Shown here piece after piece: positions 1-10,873 of a DNA stretch of 64,000 bases. Under the pieces are notes generated by a model. That model saw only the letters and a list, made by a program, of their open reading frames with translations. It ran no database searches and was not told the DNA's origin. How positions within the stretch are numbered: position 1 is the first letter of the stretch; each line of letters begins with the position of its first letter. This stretch comes from Perca fluviatilis (Eukaryota; Chordata; Actinopteri; Perciformes; Percidae): contig NC_053112.1 of NCBI RefSeq assembly GCF_010015445.1, forward strand, positions 37,064,665-37,128,664, in the 5' to 3' direction. The position numbers were made by a program, and so were the translations under genes.

Positions 1-1821
1 CAGCCAGGTCCAGGTTGGAGGCAGGAGTGGTGGGGTTGAAAATGGACCCCGGCAGCAGGCCAGTCTCCGCTGACGGACCGCTCTCTGGCTCCTCGTATTG
101 GTCGGTGATCTGCTTGTCAATGGAGCGTCCCAGCAGATACTCATCTCTGGACACCTGACCAGCAGGGCCCTGGTACATCCAGTCCAGGCGATCATCCTTC
201 TTTCTGTCAGCGTAAAAAGAGGTACAACATGACTAAGAGCAGGGGTCTTCAACATTTTTTAAGCCAAGGACCCCTTAACTAAAAGAGAGACAGAGCAGGG
301 ACCCCCTACTACATATATCCCCTCTGCAGTCAGCCTCACCACTTTGCACTAACCTCCATCCTGGACTATGCATCTGCCCGTTGCACACTGAGCTTAAACT
401 ACTTCGACAGCTATTTCATATACATTTGTCTCTGTTTTGGGATTTGTTTTTCTTATTAAGTTTGTATGTATGCACCCAATCACCAAGGCACATTCCATGT
501 AATTCCACTATTGTGGCAATAAACTGCTTTGTGATTCTGATATTGTAAGTTGTAAGTTAAGTTGCACATTAAACTGGGCCTACAATAACCTATAGGACAA
601 CCTAAAGAATTTATACATACCTTTTTAGTGAATAGTATACTAAACTATTAAAACAATAATTGTCGGCATGATTTTATAAATCATGTTAAACATACATGTG
701 GAACAGTGAATCCTTAGGATGAACTGTATCTGTGGATGGCTAACTTAGTGACTACCTTACCTACAGGCCAGGAAGCCTATCAATAATGTTTTTTTTTTTT
801 TTTTACTAATAGGCTGATTTACATTTGCTAATTATATATCGGATTCATGTTAAGACTCTTTAATTTTAGAAAAAACTTCAAACAGCAGTAACTGTGATGA
901 CCCCCTAGGGGTCCCGGACCCCCTTTGGAAGATCTCTGACTGACTTTTTTGTTTTGTTTTGTTTTGTTTTTTTTACAGTTTATGACTTAGCCACAGATTG
1001 TTGGTCTTAACCCACAAAACATCTTTCATGATAATATCAGAGAACTTACTTGATGGAGCCAGATTCCTGTGCAAATCTTGTTATTTCTTCTCGGGCTCGT
1101 TCGTCTTTCAGTTCTTTCTGGAGCTCCTCAATCTTCTTGCATTCAGCCTCATGTTTCTGTTCAGCTTTCCAAACACGCTCAATATTTTTCATAGTCTGGG
1201 GATGCCAGCTCTTTTTCAAGTTCTGGCAGAAGACAAGATTGACGACATTTAGTAGCTGTAGCTGTAACTGTGAAAACTATTAGGTACAAGACTAAGTGTA
1301 CAAGTTTGACTTAAAAGGGGTTTGACTCTGTCAACCAAAATTATTCAGGTAAACAGAATCAAATAAATACAAATTATTAATAAGCTAACGTTACCAGGAA
1401 AAAAAAAACATTTCGGGTACATTCGGCATGGAAATAATTTATTGTGAAGCAGAATATTTCAACAGAAATCTCTACTTTTACAGTTAACTCTGACATCTAG
1501 CTAGCTAACGTTAATGCTCAGTTAACCCAAACTAACGTTCGCTGTTACGTTACTAGCTATTAGCTTATGAAATACCTATTAAAATATAACAATAGGATTA
1601 AACCATTTAAATTAAATATTGCTGAACTGCACTGTGGCTCGTAACAATTCCCAGTAGTGTTATGTTCATCTCGTAATAGCTGTATAGACACCAGTAAGCA
1701 AACGAACATCTTTAAACCCGCATATTCTGAATGGAGTCTGGTATCAACAAAACAGAAAGCGCCTATTCTGAACGGCATAGCTAGCTAGCTAGCTAATACT
1801 TACCAGATCGCCGCCCCCCAT
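1..1821 (-). CDS. cwc25: CWC25 spliceosome-associated protein, first three coding exons (partial at left edge)
   Basis: CWC25 joins the spliceosome around the first catalytic step of pre-mRNA splicing and acts in the nucleus. Read on the minus strand, coding exon 1 is 1804-1821 (MGGGDL), exon 2 is 1050-1222 and exon 3 is 203 down to the window edge. Each junction has GT/AG signals and the phases fit (18 + 173 bases, so exon 2 ends in phase 2). Exon 2 encodes the family block KKSWHPQT followed by a charged helix with KAEQKHEAECKKIEELQKEL. Exon 3 encodes LDWMYQGP, DEYLLGR and ETGLLPGSIF, all hallmarks of the CWC25 N-terminus. The start is the first ATG of the exon and gives the expected MGGGDLN opening. 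The rest of the protein, a basic Ser-rich tail in the family, lies outside the window. Intron 2 (204-1049) contains a small transposon. Plus-strand ORFs over exon 2 are shadows. Confidence 0.93.
240..940. mobile_element. Foldback MITE family A, copy 1 (in CWC25 intron 2)
   Basis: The ends are inverted: GGGGTCTTCAACAT at the left, and GGTCCCGGACCCCC followed by GAAGATCTCTG at the right. A second copy with the same order of blocks, including AAACTGGGCCTACAATAAC and the right end, lies at 36789-37310 in an SCRN2 intron. No coding potential is seen, so it is a non-autonomous DNA element of unknown superfamily. Confidence 0.7.
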
Positions 1822-2100
1822 CTTGAAAAATGTGTCGTTTCAATCCAACAAAAATGGAAATAAACAAATCTGTCCTCAAATAAAAAACAAAAAGGTGGAA
1901 CAACGACAGTTCAACGCTAGCTAGAAAATAGAGCCAGCAGGCTGGCGTGTATGTGTGAGATCTGTTTTGTACATTTCCTGTTTTGCATAATTCAGTTTCC
2001 GGTTGCAGCTCATGGTGCCTTCATACCCGTCGTAAGGTCCTGACATTACAGCTCTCCCGTTGTGAATAAAGTGTCAGCGATATGACTCAACATGACTTTC
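1822..2100 (-). promoter_or_regulatory. Probable CWC25 promoter and 5' UTR
   Basis: This is the non-repeat stretch directly upstream of the CWC25 start. It contains TTTCCGGTT near 1995, which on the minus strand is an ETS-type site (AACCGGAAA) common in housekeeping promoters. I see no TATA box, and the transcription start cannot be fixed from sequence. Confidence 0.35.
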
Positions 2101-2450
2101 AAGTGTTTGTTTGCAGTTAATGAAGATGAACGCTGTGTACGTGCTTTGGTGGTTATTAATTAGGTGCACAAACTTTATTATATAATGAAAGTTTCATTAT
2201 ATAATACAGTTTCATTATGAAACACATGAATTGTAACATCACCTACGGCCAGCAACATGACTCTGAACGCAACAGTTTAACATGTTTCCCAACCTTTTCC
2301 TTTACTCGTGATCCTTTTAAAAAGCAATTCTTAAAATATTATGGCATTATTGTAGACATAGCTTACTAATATCCCCCAGTATGAATAATAGAGGGATATT
2401 AACATATAGTCCTACACAACAGATATCGGGCCTATAAATCCATATACATA
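2101..2450. other. AT-rich intergenic DNA, nothing recognised
   Basis: Contains short local repeats of TTTCATTATATAATA. No ORF, RNA gene or known repeat is recognised. Confidence 0.5.
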
Positions 2451-2550
2451 TAGTGCCTTCAGAAATAGCCTAATTAGAAAGTTCAGACCCCTTCATTTTA
2501 AAATATTTTATGTTGCAGCCTTATGCTAAATTGTTGTGATTTTGTATTTT
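2451..2550. mobile_element. Remnant of a Tc1-like element end
   Basis: The blocks AGTGCCTTC, TTCAGACCCCTTCA and ATGTTGCAGCCTTATGCTAAA resemble the terminal sequence of a common fish Tc1-type element. Only this end is present and it runs straight into the tetranucleotide array that follows. Confidence 0.45.
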
Positions 2551-2554
2551 TTTG

Positions 2555-2640
<86 letters not shown>

Positions 2641-2641
2641 A
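2555..2641. repeat. (TCTA)n microsatellite
   Basis: About 21 uninterrupted copies of TCTA. The repetitive ORF across it (ISIYLSIYLS pattern) is an artefact of the repeat. Confidence 0.97.
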
Positions 2642-3635
2642 TTTATATTCTGAATTGCATCAAATTGTGTAGAAAAGTTGTTTTCATATTGAAATCATTC
2701 TCCGTGTACTATCTGATATATGATGAAAACATTCAAAGTCTGCTGCTACTACTACAAATACTACTACTATTGTTAATAATAATTAATTAATAATCATTTT
2801 AATAATAATTTGCCTGCTGTTGTATTTGAGAGAAAATTAAACTGCGCAGAATAATTGACAATTAGCACATATTTGGTGAAAAAAAAGATTCAACATAGAC
2901 ACAGAATATCGTTTTTTTATTTAAAGGACAATGGCAGATTAAATACAAGTTGTTACACCATGATATTTAACTTATTACAAGTTTTAGAACTTATTTTATT
3001 ACAGTCAACTAAAACATTTACTACAGCAACCAATTAAAACAAAAGTTGTCCAACATTAAAGAAGACTATCAAACAGAACATACTAATAGTCAATACACAA
3101 TAACTGACTTATATTAAAGCACAGTCTTCCATTTCTCATCTTCTATACATAAATACAGCAATTGTGAGCCTCCAATAATGCAAGCTCCCTATATAAAAAA
3201 TCTCAGCCTAATGTCTGTGATGGGTAACATACGTCCTAATGTGTTTTAAACTGTAAAGCTGCTCACACTGCTTGCTACAGAACTATTGATCACATAATAT
3301 TGACTATGAAAGTTAACTATTCCAAACAAGTAAGCTAAACACATTCTGATACTTGTGTTGTTCAACTGCTTTTGATTTATTAACTTAAGACTGCTAACAC
3401 AGTCTTTCTCTGCATGCTAATTCAGGTGTCATGTTTGGAGAGAAAAAAGTGTTTTAATTAAATGAGTTGTTGGTGTCAGTGGACATGGAAACACTGCCGA
3501 CACGCCAGCAGCTCTTAATCAAATGTGTTGAGAGATAAGCCCTCCACACATCGTTTGTTGATGAATGGGACCGATAGCTTGATCCAACATGCAAATGGTT
3601 ATCAAGCTGATGATATTTGGAAGAACTGTATAAAC
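2642..3635. other. AT-rich intergenic DNA
   Basis: Low-complexity AT-rich sequence with only short spurious ORFs. No gene, RNA or recognisable repeat was identified. Confidence 0.5.
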
Positions 3636-4041
3636 TAGGGATAGACCGATTATCTGCCTGTTTTTTTGGCAGTTTGCAGATGATCTGTTTTGGCGTTGTA
3701 TTTGCCTGATAACCGATAAAGTTAATGAATTATAAAGTGTTCTACTTTGGCTCATCTCTCATCTCTGTGTCTGTCCCTCTGCTTCAGTTGTCACTCACCG
3801 CTGAGTCTGACTTAATGCCCCTCCCCTCCCAACAATATCTGACTCTCTCTGACTGTGTTATGTTGAAACTTTTGAATTTATTAAATAATCGCTCAAAGCA
3901 TTTAAAAAAAGTTTTGTGTTTGAGTTTGTAACATTCCAAAATCTTAATTTTGACTTAAAGATTTTCATTTTCACTGTTAATGCATATCGGTTCCAAATAT
4001 TGATTATCGGTTTCAGGAACTACTAATAATCGGTATCGAAA
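3636..4041. mobile_element. Foldback MITE with TAGGGATAGACCGATTAT end
   Basis: Starts TAGGGATAGACCGATTATC and ends with AATCGGTATCGAAAGTG, with internal GATAACCGATAA and GATTATCGG. Terminal inverted similarity and lack of coding mark it as a non-autonomous DNA transposon, probably hAT-like. Confidence 0.6.
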
Positions 4042-4330
4042 GTGAAAAAAGTAAAGCAGTTTCGACATTTTTCTTTGGCCACTTGGGGCAGCAGAACAAA
4101 CTGTAAATACAACACTGTCATATTATCTTTGTATAAAGATGCTAAAGTTGATGAGAGCGAGCGACTGAACCAAAACAGTAAAGTTGCGAACCAGAAAACC
4201 AAAACAATGAGCTCAAATATTCTAAAATATAGCGTAGTCAGTAAAACTGCAGAGTTGACTGATAATTCTCTGTGAGATGATTACTACGAGCGCGTGATTT
4301 GATCCATTGTTAATATTGATTAGTGTAGCT

Positions 4331-5129
4331 TTAAAGGGTAACTTCAGGTTTTTTCAACCTAGGACCATTTTCCCATGGTTTTGTGTGTAAGTGACTGATG
4401 GGAACAACAATCTTTGAAATTAGTCCAGTATTGAGCAAGAACGCTGTGACTGACAGCTGCGAACCGGGCTGCAATGCATTGTAGGGTAAATGTGCATTGT
4501 CGATTTCGTCCACTAAAAATGCGGGTTTTGCCTCTGACAGGCTCAGATTGTTATTATAAAGTGTCTGGCAACATTATGAAAAGGATCCCTACAGAGATAG
4601 AACTTTTTTAAAAGCGTAAAATCCTCTTTCTTTAACCAGAAACGGCTCAGAGATCGCTATCGCTAAATCCACCAGTCTCCATTTAAATAAACAATACTTT
4701 TAGCGTGTATAGAGCCATCATATTTTCACATGTAAATCGATAAAATATGTGTTTATTTCAACCAAACCAGAGTGATGATTGTTGGGAAAATGGAAAGACG
4801 AACCAAAACGGCTTTTAAAAGTTTTATTTTGTTTCTGTTGACTTTGAGTGAAGTGTGTTTTCCGATGATAGAATCACTGTTTATTTACATGGAGTCTGGT
4901 GGGAGTCTCTAACAGAAAGGCCGACCTCTTAGAAATCCTTTCCATAATGTTGTCAGACACTTGAAGGGGCAATAACTTACATTGTAGCTAGTTTCGCTGA
5001 CTGCCGACTGCAGCGATCTCGCTTAATACTGGACCAATGTCAAAGATTGTTGTTCCCATCAGTCACTTAGACACAGAAACATAGAAAATTGAAGATGAGG
5101 GTTGAAAAAAAACGAAGTTACTCTTTAAA
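4331..5129. mobile_element. MITE with AAAGGGTAAC ends (Harbinger-like)
   Basis: The left end TTAAAGGGTAACTTC mirrors the right end GAAGTTACTCTTTAA. The inner pair GTAAGTGACTGATGGGAACA and CCCATCAGTCACTTAGAC is also inverted. TTA/TAA at the edges would fit a PIF/Harbinger target duplication. A truncated copy lies at 39723-39968. Confidence 0.7.
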
Positions 5130-6110
5130 TATTGTGACTGCAGACACCACTGTACTACCCAACAGCCTGTAGTGTTGAAAGGGTGGACCAGTGGAGTCAT
5201 GTTTATGCCAAATATGATTGCTGTCATTAGGTAGCAAACGATTTGACCAGGCAGCATTTTCTCTCCATGTCCTGCTTTGGTGATCATGAAGCTCAGCTTT
5301 ATCTTCTTGTTCTCACCTGCCAGAAGTGGAGGGCCTCAGCGGCTCTGACCACTTTGCATTTTTCCGCTTCAGTTAGTTGTGAATTGTGAGTTTACCTTTT
5401 TCACATCATTGTCACACTTACTATTTCTTGTTCCATATGCGAACCTGAACCAGTGTTCACATTCTCCTACTGTGAGATCAGTCTCATTAATAAGTGTTTT
5501 GCCACCATAACTAGAGTTGCAACAGAAACGCACAACTTTTTGGTAAATTCAAGCCTTTGTAGTGCACAGAATTCCCATTTTTTTTATTATATTATAATAT
5601 TATAACTTGCTGTAACAGTACAACGTTATTGTCTGTTGTACTTTCATTTTGTGTACGTACCATTTTAATTACTTGCATACCTACATACACACACCCAGTT
5701 TTCTGGCATGAACTGACAAAATGCTGTATTGTATTCCAGTGTCTTCCTGTATTCCTGTATCACAAGTTGCTCAGTAGGCTACACACATATGGTGACAGTC
5801 AGAGACAAAAACAAAGTATCTCGGTCTCTTTTTTTTCTCTGTTCAAAAGCATGCTGCCTTTGGAATTGGTATATTAAACTGTGTTAGAGACAAGCATTTC
5901 TCCAACACTTAGTAGCACATTTGATTCATTTCATTGTAAACAAGTTAGCATGCCACCTTCAGTTAATCTCATCCCAAGGTCTTGGTCTACTGCTAGCTCT
6001 AGCAGCAATGGAAGTCCAGCTACAAGCTGCTGCTTCAGCTTGGTCGCCTCCTTAGCCGCCTTTCACTTTGAGTAAACAGAGGAAAGTTTTATCCACAGAA
6101 TCAGTAAAAA
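5130..6110. other. Intergenic DNA downstream of SP6
   Basis: Mostly unique AT-rich sequence with short ORFs that lack recognisable domains. No supported gene. Confidence 0.5.
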
Positions 6111-6113
6111 TCC

Positions 6114-6119
6114 TGTTTA
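6114..6119 (-). terminator. SP6 polyadenylation signal
   Basis: TTTATT on the plus strand reads AATAAA on the minus strand, about 230 bases past the SP6 stop codon. This is a plausible 3' end for the transcript. Confidence 0.5.
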
Positions 6120-6350
6120 TTTCTGTGTGCTATAACATTTAGAATATCACTGAGTTAGCCCAGTTGATACATCCACAGGACCACAGACGAACACTTTCTG
6201 TTCCGTCCAACTTTCATCAGTGAAAGTTTGTCCAAACCTTTTTTTTTCTATTCTCTATTCTATCGTAAAACTATGACACCTCTATGACATAGAGGGAAAC
6301 GCATGTTAACCTTTTAACTGTGAAAAAAACCTCTTCTGAAAGTGATGAAA

Positions 6351-7274
6351 TTAGCCGGACTGCCCTGTCACGCTGGAGACTGAGGGGTCTGTCTCACATT
6401 TCAGCTTCAGCGGAGGATCTGTGGCATCGGACGCAGACGCATTTGAGGATGACGGAGGTGTAGGTGTGTCAAAGCCCTTCTCCATCCTCCCGTCTCCATT
6501 TATCCTCTCCTCCCCATGTCCTGGCGGCGACTCGTGCGTGCGCATGTGCTTGGCCAGGTGGTCATTGCGCATGAACACCCTAGGGCACAATGCGCAGCTG
6601 AACTTCTTGGCACCAGTGTGCGTCTGAAGGTGGCGCTGCAGTTCATCGGAGCGCGTGAATCTCTTGCCGCAGAAGAGCCAGTTGCAGACAAACGGCCGGT
6701 CCCCGCTGTGCCATCGCAGGTGAGCCTTCAGATGGGAGGTCTTGGCGTAGGCTTTGCCGCAGCCGGGGATGTGGCAGTTGTGCATGTGCTTCCTCCTGCT
6801 GTCGTCGGTGCTCTGGCCCAGCTGTTCAGCGTGGACGCAGTTAGGGCAGCGACACGCCGTCTGGCCGGCACCTCTGGAAGAGGAGCGGCGCTGGGGCTTG
6901 GGCCGGGCTGAGACAACGTTCTCCTGTGGTTCGTCCAGGGAGAATGGTTCTTGCTGCAGCATTTCAGGGGCCAGTGGCTCCATCTTGAAGCCATCCTGGG
7001 GGTAGAGGTGAGGAGAGTGCGAGGCTGGATTGAGTTGAGCTGGAGGCAGGGCGCACAGCTGGGGGTCCGATCCGTAGGGCCCTAAAGAATGCTGCAACCC
7101 CATGGAGCCCCCAGGATTTACTGAAGGCAAGCCGACACCCTGCCCTGTCTGCAGGTCTATCCAGCTCCCCGGTTGGACGTCCCTGTGGAGGTCCCACCAG
7201 GACGGGATGTTCATGTCTTCTGAGCTGCCACTCGGTGGTGCTGTCCGTAACCAAGGCTCGTAAGGGTGGGCCAT
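6351..7274 (-). CDS. sp6: Sp/KLF-family zinc-finger transcription factor SP6 (epiprofin)
   Basis: Nuclear transcription factor that binds GC/GT boxes through three C2H2 fingers; in mammals SP6 acts in tooth, hair and limb ectoderm. From the ATG at 7274 the protein has 307 residues. A buttonhead box CRCPNC sits at 141-146. Finger 1 ([19 protein letters not shown]...) is at about 167-189, finger 2 ([19 protein letters not shown]...) at 197-219 and finger 3 ([17 protein letters not shown]...) at 227-247. The N-terminal HPYEPWL, WWDLH and SWIDL blocks match SP6 rather than SP1-4. The open frame extends to a GTG directly after a TGA at 7320-7322, but GTG is not a credible eukaryotic start, so the first ATG is used. 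Mammalian SP6 has roughly 90 more N-terminal residues; none could be found here. The exon probably begins at 7397. The SCRN2 neighbour supports the name. Confidence 0.85.
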   Translation of the reverse strand: MAHPYEPWLRTAPPSGSSEDMNIPSWWDLHRDVQPGSWIDLQTGQGVGLPSVNPGGSMGLQHSLGPYGSDPQLCALPPAQLNPASHSPHLYPQDGFKMEPLAPEMLQQEPFSLDEPQENVVSARPKPQRRSSSRGAGQTACRCPNCVHAEQLGQSTDDSRRKHMHNCHIPGCGKAYAKTSHLKAHLRWHSGDRPFVCNWLFCGKRFTRSDELQRHLQTHTGAKKFSCALCPRVFMRNDHLAKHMRTHESPPGHGEERINGDGRMEKGFDTPTPPSSSNASASDATDPPLKLKCETDPSVSSVTGQSG

Positions 7275-7397
7275 GAGAGAAGCTGGTGCAGGTGCAGGAC
7301 TGTTGATGAGGTCGGCCACTCAAAGTGCTAGTCGCTATCTTTTGGGTCGTGCTGGGAAGATTAGCACATGGTGGGATGGCGATGCGTCGAAAAAACC
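7275..7397 (-). other. SP6 5' UTR part of the coding exon, with splice acceptor and mini upstream ORF
   Basis: On the minus strand TTCTTTCTTTTTGCAG is a good acceptor, placing the exon start at 7397. The leader holds an ATG at 7369-7367 in strong context (CCACCATGT) followed by one codon and a stop (TAA at 7363-7361), a two-codon uORF. The main ATG at 7274 has a weaker context with C at -3. Translation of SP6 may therefore rely on leaky scanning or reinitiation. Confidence 0.55.
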
Positions 7398-8586
7398 CTG
7401 CAAAAAGAAAGAACAGACAACCTGTAATGTCTGCAAAAGTCAAGTCAGACCTTCCTCACTCAGTTGCATTTTCTCAATGACTTTACTGAACCACATGCAA
7501 AGACTTTGAAGTCTTGTGGTCATTTTTTTTCCCCCAGTCTGAAAGGCTTTGAAATTACTCAGCTTCTGCTGATCTAACGCTTCTGAACTTCAGAAGTGCA
7601 TTCATTCAGGCCTAAATCCTCCTGTCTACAACATTTAAAACCCCAAGCACACCTTCTGCATCGCCATGGATACTGCAGTTCTCACGCTGCGTGGCCGAGG
7701 AGACAGAAGAGGGGGAGACAGACATGTCCAGGCAGAAGCCTGCCACATGCATCCGCTGCCAGGTACTTCCCATGGAGGACAGTCAAAGACAAGCGCAAAG
7801 AAAACAACATCATTGGGCCCTGTGCAGAGGCAAAGGCAGCAGAGGGGGGGTGGATAAATGCTGGTGAGATTGGGGAGGGACAAGAGTGAAGGGGAGTGTT
7901 GACAGGGGAGCAGTTTGGTAAAGGAAGAAGTTCCAGGGAGGTATGGCTGCAGGCCAAAGTGTATTTGTACGTCTCTGAGGTTTGCGGAGATGAAACCTGG
8001 CAGACACGAGAACCAGTTTTTTTATGAATCACACATGATTTACAACAACAGACCTCCAGGCAAGTTACAAAAGGAGCCCCGTAAAACAGCCCGCCTCTTA
8101 CACACTGGCGGCAGAAAACGTCAACAGTTGCAGACTGACGGCATTCAGCAGCCTGAGAATGGGAGACCAACAATGACATGACATGAACAATCACTTTTAT
8201 TTAAATGATGGTATAATAATTATGGGCACACACGAGGAGGACGCTCTGCTTTCCTAAGGTGACACAAAGCTTGTTAAAGTTGTTGTTAAAGTCTGTGGAA
8301 ATTTATGACAAAAGGCTACCAACCTACAAGACCTGTGCTCGTCTCCAAACATGTCCTAGCCCCAAACTATCTTGTTGACATCCACCACACCCCCATCCTC
8401 GAACATCTGCAATTATCTTTACAGCAGGAAACAGTAAAGAAGGCTGTAGAGGCTGGTATCTTAGTCTTGAGATCACTTGTTGTGATCGGACATAGCAAAC
8501 TGCACAAAGTTAGCTGATGAAACAAGAGGTCAAGCTCCAGTGGAAGACACACATCCTGTCTGATGTATCTGTAGATCCATCAGAGG
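7398..8586. other. Putative SP6 intron, unique part
   Basis: GC-moderate sequence with overlapping spurious ORFs on both strands and no family motifs. It may contain regulatory DNA, but I see no diagnostic element. Confidence 0.4.
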
Positions 8587-8817
8587 TAGGGCTGCACGAT
8601 ATGAGGAAAATGTGCCACATCCGATAACGTTGCTGAATATCACGATAACGATACTACTTTCGATAAATAAACAGATACTAAAGTGTACTCAGTTCTGCGT
8701 TTTTGCTGCTTTCAGTATTCTGCTCAATGCTGCAATATATCGCAATATGTTTAAAATCTCAATAATATCGTATTGTGACGTCAGTATTGTGATACTGTAG
8801 TATCCCACCCCTAGTTT
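8587..8817. mobile_element. hAT-like MITE family B fragment (TAGGGCTGCACGATATGAGG end)
   Basis: Begins with TAGGGCTGCACGATATGAGG and contains the family core GATAAATAAACAGATA followed by AAGTGTACTCAGTTCTGC. It ends in a second element type at TATCCCACCCCTAG. Other family members are at 8903-9322, 10020-10219, 27330-27656, 29547-29879, 31391-31761 and 61422-62290. Confidence 0.65.
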
Positions 8818-8902
8818 AAACTAGCAGATTAGCATTTTGAAAAAGGTTATGCAATGTTGGAAAGCCTAATCATTAGGCTCTAGAATCAGAACAACAAAAA
8901 AG

Positions 8903-9322
8903 TAGGGCTGCACAATATGAGGAAAATATGCGATAACGTTGATGAATATCACAATAATGATATTACTTGCGATAAATAAACAGATATTAAAGTGTACTCA
9001 GTTCTGCATATCTTCTGCTTTCAGTGTTCTGCTAAAATGCAACAAATACATTTAACCCTAACCCTAACCCCAACCTAACCCTACAAATACTACTTCTCTA
9101 ACCCTAACCCTTTTTATGGAACACATTGAACATTGAATTGAATGTAAAAGGCACCACAAAAAGAAGAATTTTAAAGTGCAGTTTTCTACTGATATTTTCA
9201 TTCAACTAACACAAATAATCTCTGAGTGTATTTCACGATATAGCGCAGCTTTTTGCAATGTGATCATTGCGCCAGTTGATATCGCGATGGCAATAAAGAA
9301 GATAACATATTGTGCAGCCCTA
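8903..9322. mobile_element. hAT-like MITE family B, copy with both ends
   Basis: TAGGGCTGCACAATATGAGG at the left and CATATTGTGCAGCCCTA at the right form terminal inverted repeats. It forms part of the left arm of the large inverted repeat and carries the telomere-like insert. Confidence 0.7.
9053..9112. repeat. Interstitial telomere-like repeat (CCCTAA)n, degenerate
   Basis: Contains several copies of AACCCT/AACCCTA in two short clusters separated by about 20 bases, for example TTAACCCTAACCCTAACCCC. The reciprocal arm at about 10020-10075 has unrelated AT-rich sequence at this place, so the block is specific to one arm. Confidence 0.8.
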
Positions 9323-10019
9323 CCAGAGGCAGGTGGAGCGTTTTGTTGAGTCAATACGGCCAAACCCAAGAGGAGTACACGTCCTCCTTTTCAAAGGATC
9401 GGTCAAATCAACTCCGAGAGATGCTTTCTAGTTGTAATGAAATCATAAAGCAATTAGCTTGGAATTCCCTAATAAAATGTCTGGTGTTAAAGGTCAAGCT
9501 GATTTATAACATGGCGGCCTGGAGCCAGAGCTGCTGCTCTGTAATTTTTTGGGAATGCGACTCAGACGCACAGCTCTTACTGACATAACCGTAAACAAGC
9601 GAAGACAGCAGCATCCTCCTCTGTCTGCCAAAGTGCTGGGAGCGCTACGAGCTCCCAGGGGAAACAGCTGGCATAGGGGGGCCCCCAGGCAGGGGGACGG
9701 CAGCATGGGGGGGTGGTACAGAGCAATGACAGAGCTCTGGTCGTAAAACCTGCCCGACCAAGACCCAGCACAGCCCCCTGTTTACAAGTCTGCCATCGGG
9801 AAGAGGCACCAAGAGGGAGCTAACTTCTCTCTTACATCTTTTAAATGAAAACACTACAAGGAGCCAGTCAATATCAACTGGCCCAATAAACACTTCGCAA
9901 AAGACACTCAGAGATTTTTTTATGTGTTAGTTGAAAGAAAATATGAGCAGAAAACTGCACTTCAAAATGTTCCTGTCATTCTTTTTTTAGTGGTGCCTTT
10001 TGTATTCAATTTGTTCAAT

Positions 10020-10219
10020 TTGTTTAATAAAAGAATGTTAGAAATGATTTCATTTCTTTTAATAGCAATTTGTTGTATTTTAGCAGAATACTGAAAGCAG
10101 CAGAAATGCAGAACTGAGTACACTTAATGATCTGTTTATTTATCGCAAGTAATATCATTATCGCGATATTCATCAACATTATTGCATATCGCATATTTTC
10201 CTCATATCGTGCAGCCCTA
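10020..10219 (-). mobile_element. hAT-like MITE family B, inverted copy
   Basis: Ends in TTTTCCTCATATCGTGCAGC at 10197-10216, followed by CCTA, the reverse complement of the family B left end. It contains the family core on the minus strand and forms the right arm of the inverted repeat. Confidence 0.65.
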
Positions 10220-10873
10220 CTTTTTTGATGTTGTTGTTCTGATAAGGCTTTCCGACATTGCACACCCTTTTTCAAAATGCTAATCTGCTAGTTTAAACTA
10301 TAGGGTGGGAATCAGCAGAGGCTCCACAATGCTATCACGATACTAACGTCACAATACGATGTTATTGCAATTTTAAACACATTGCAATATTCTGCGATAT
10401 ATTGCAATTTATTAACTTTTTTCCAACTTCAAATATGACCCAAAGGAAGTCTTTGTCAACATCTGTTCTACCTAAAAAGATACATTTCCCTGTTTGTTCT
10501 AGTAGACAGAAAAAAGCAAAGGATTTTATTATTCTAGCACCAACAAGTAAAATTCTGAAAATATGATAAAAGATCGATACATGGCGTCCGTGTAGCGATA
10601 CAGACTAGTATTGCCACGGAAAATATCGCAATACTTTCCTTTATTGCTTTTTGTCCCTACCTTTAGTTTAAACATTTGCATTAATACATTTTGGGATCCA
10701 TTCTCCAGAATGACTTACAGGCCCAGTTTAATCCTCATTCTACCCAGCACAAGTCTCCCATCCTATCTCCGTTATTGGCTGCAAAAAGGAGACCTTTAGA
10801 AGCTGTGGTGGAGAGGAGCTCACTGAACAAACTGTTATCCATCACGAATAATCCCGACCCCATTCTCCACCAG

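Larger units (their letters stand above)
8726..10405. repeat. Large imperfect inverted repeat with ~0.5-kb arms and ~0.6-kb spacer
   Basis: The left arm (about 8726-9260) and right arm (about 9885-10405) are imperfect reverse complements. Shared blocks include ATCGTATTGTGACGT, TAGTTTAAACTAGCAGATTA, AGCATTTTGAAAAAGG, the family B end TAGGGCTGCAC, and AACTAACACA followed by TCTCTGAGTGT. The spacer (9260-9885) has no recognised feature. Confidence 0.75.

Noticed and set aside
7275..7319. Extension of SP6 to a GTG start at 7319
   Set aside because: GTG directly after a stop codon is not a credible eukaryotic start; the first ATG or a spliced upstream exon is more likely.
6500..7443. Several overlapping ORFs on both strands across SP6
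   Set aside because: They lie in other frames over the zinc-finger exon, with no family motifs; GC-rich exons commonly give long shadow ORFs.
7635..8194. ORFs upstream of SP6 on the minus strand
   Set aside because: Checked for the missing SP6 N-terminus; none shows Sp-family N-terminal motifs or joins in frame with good splice sites.
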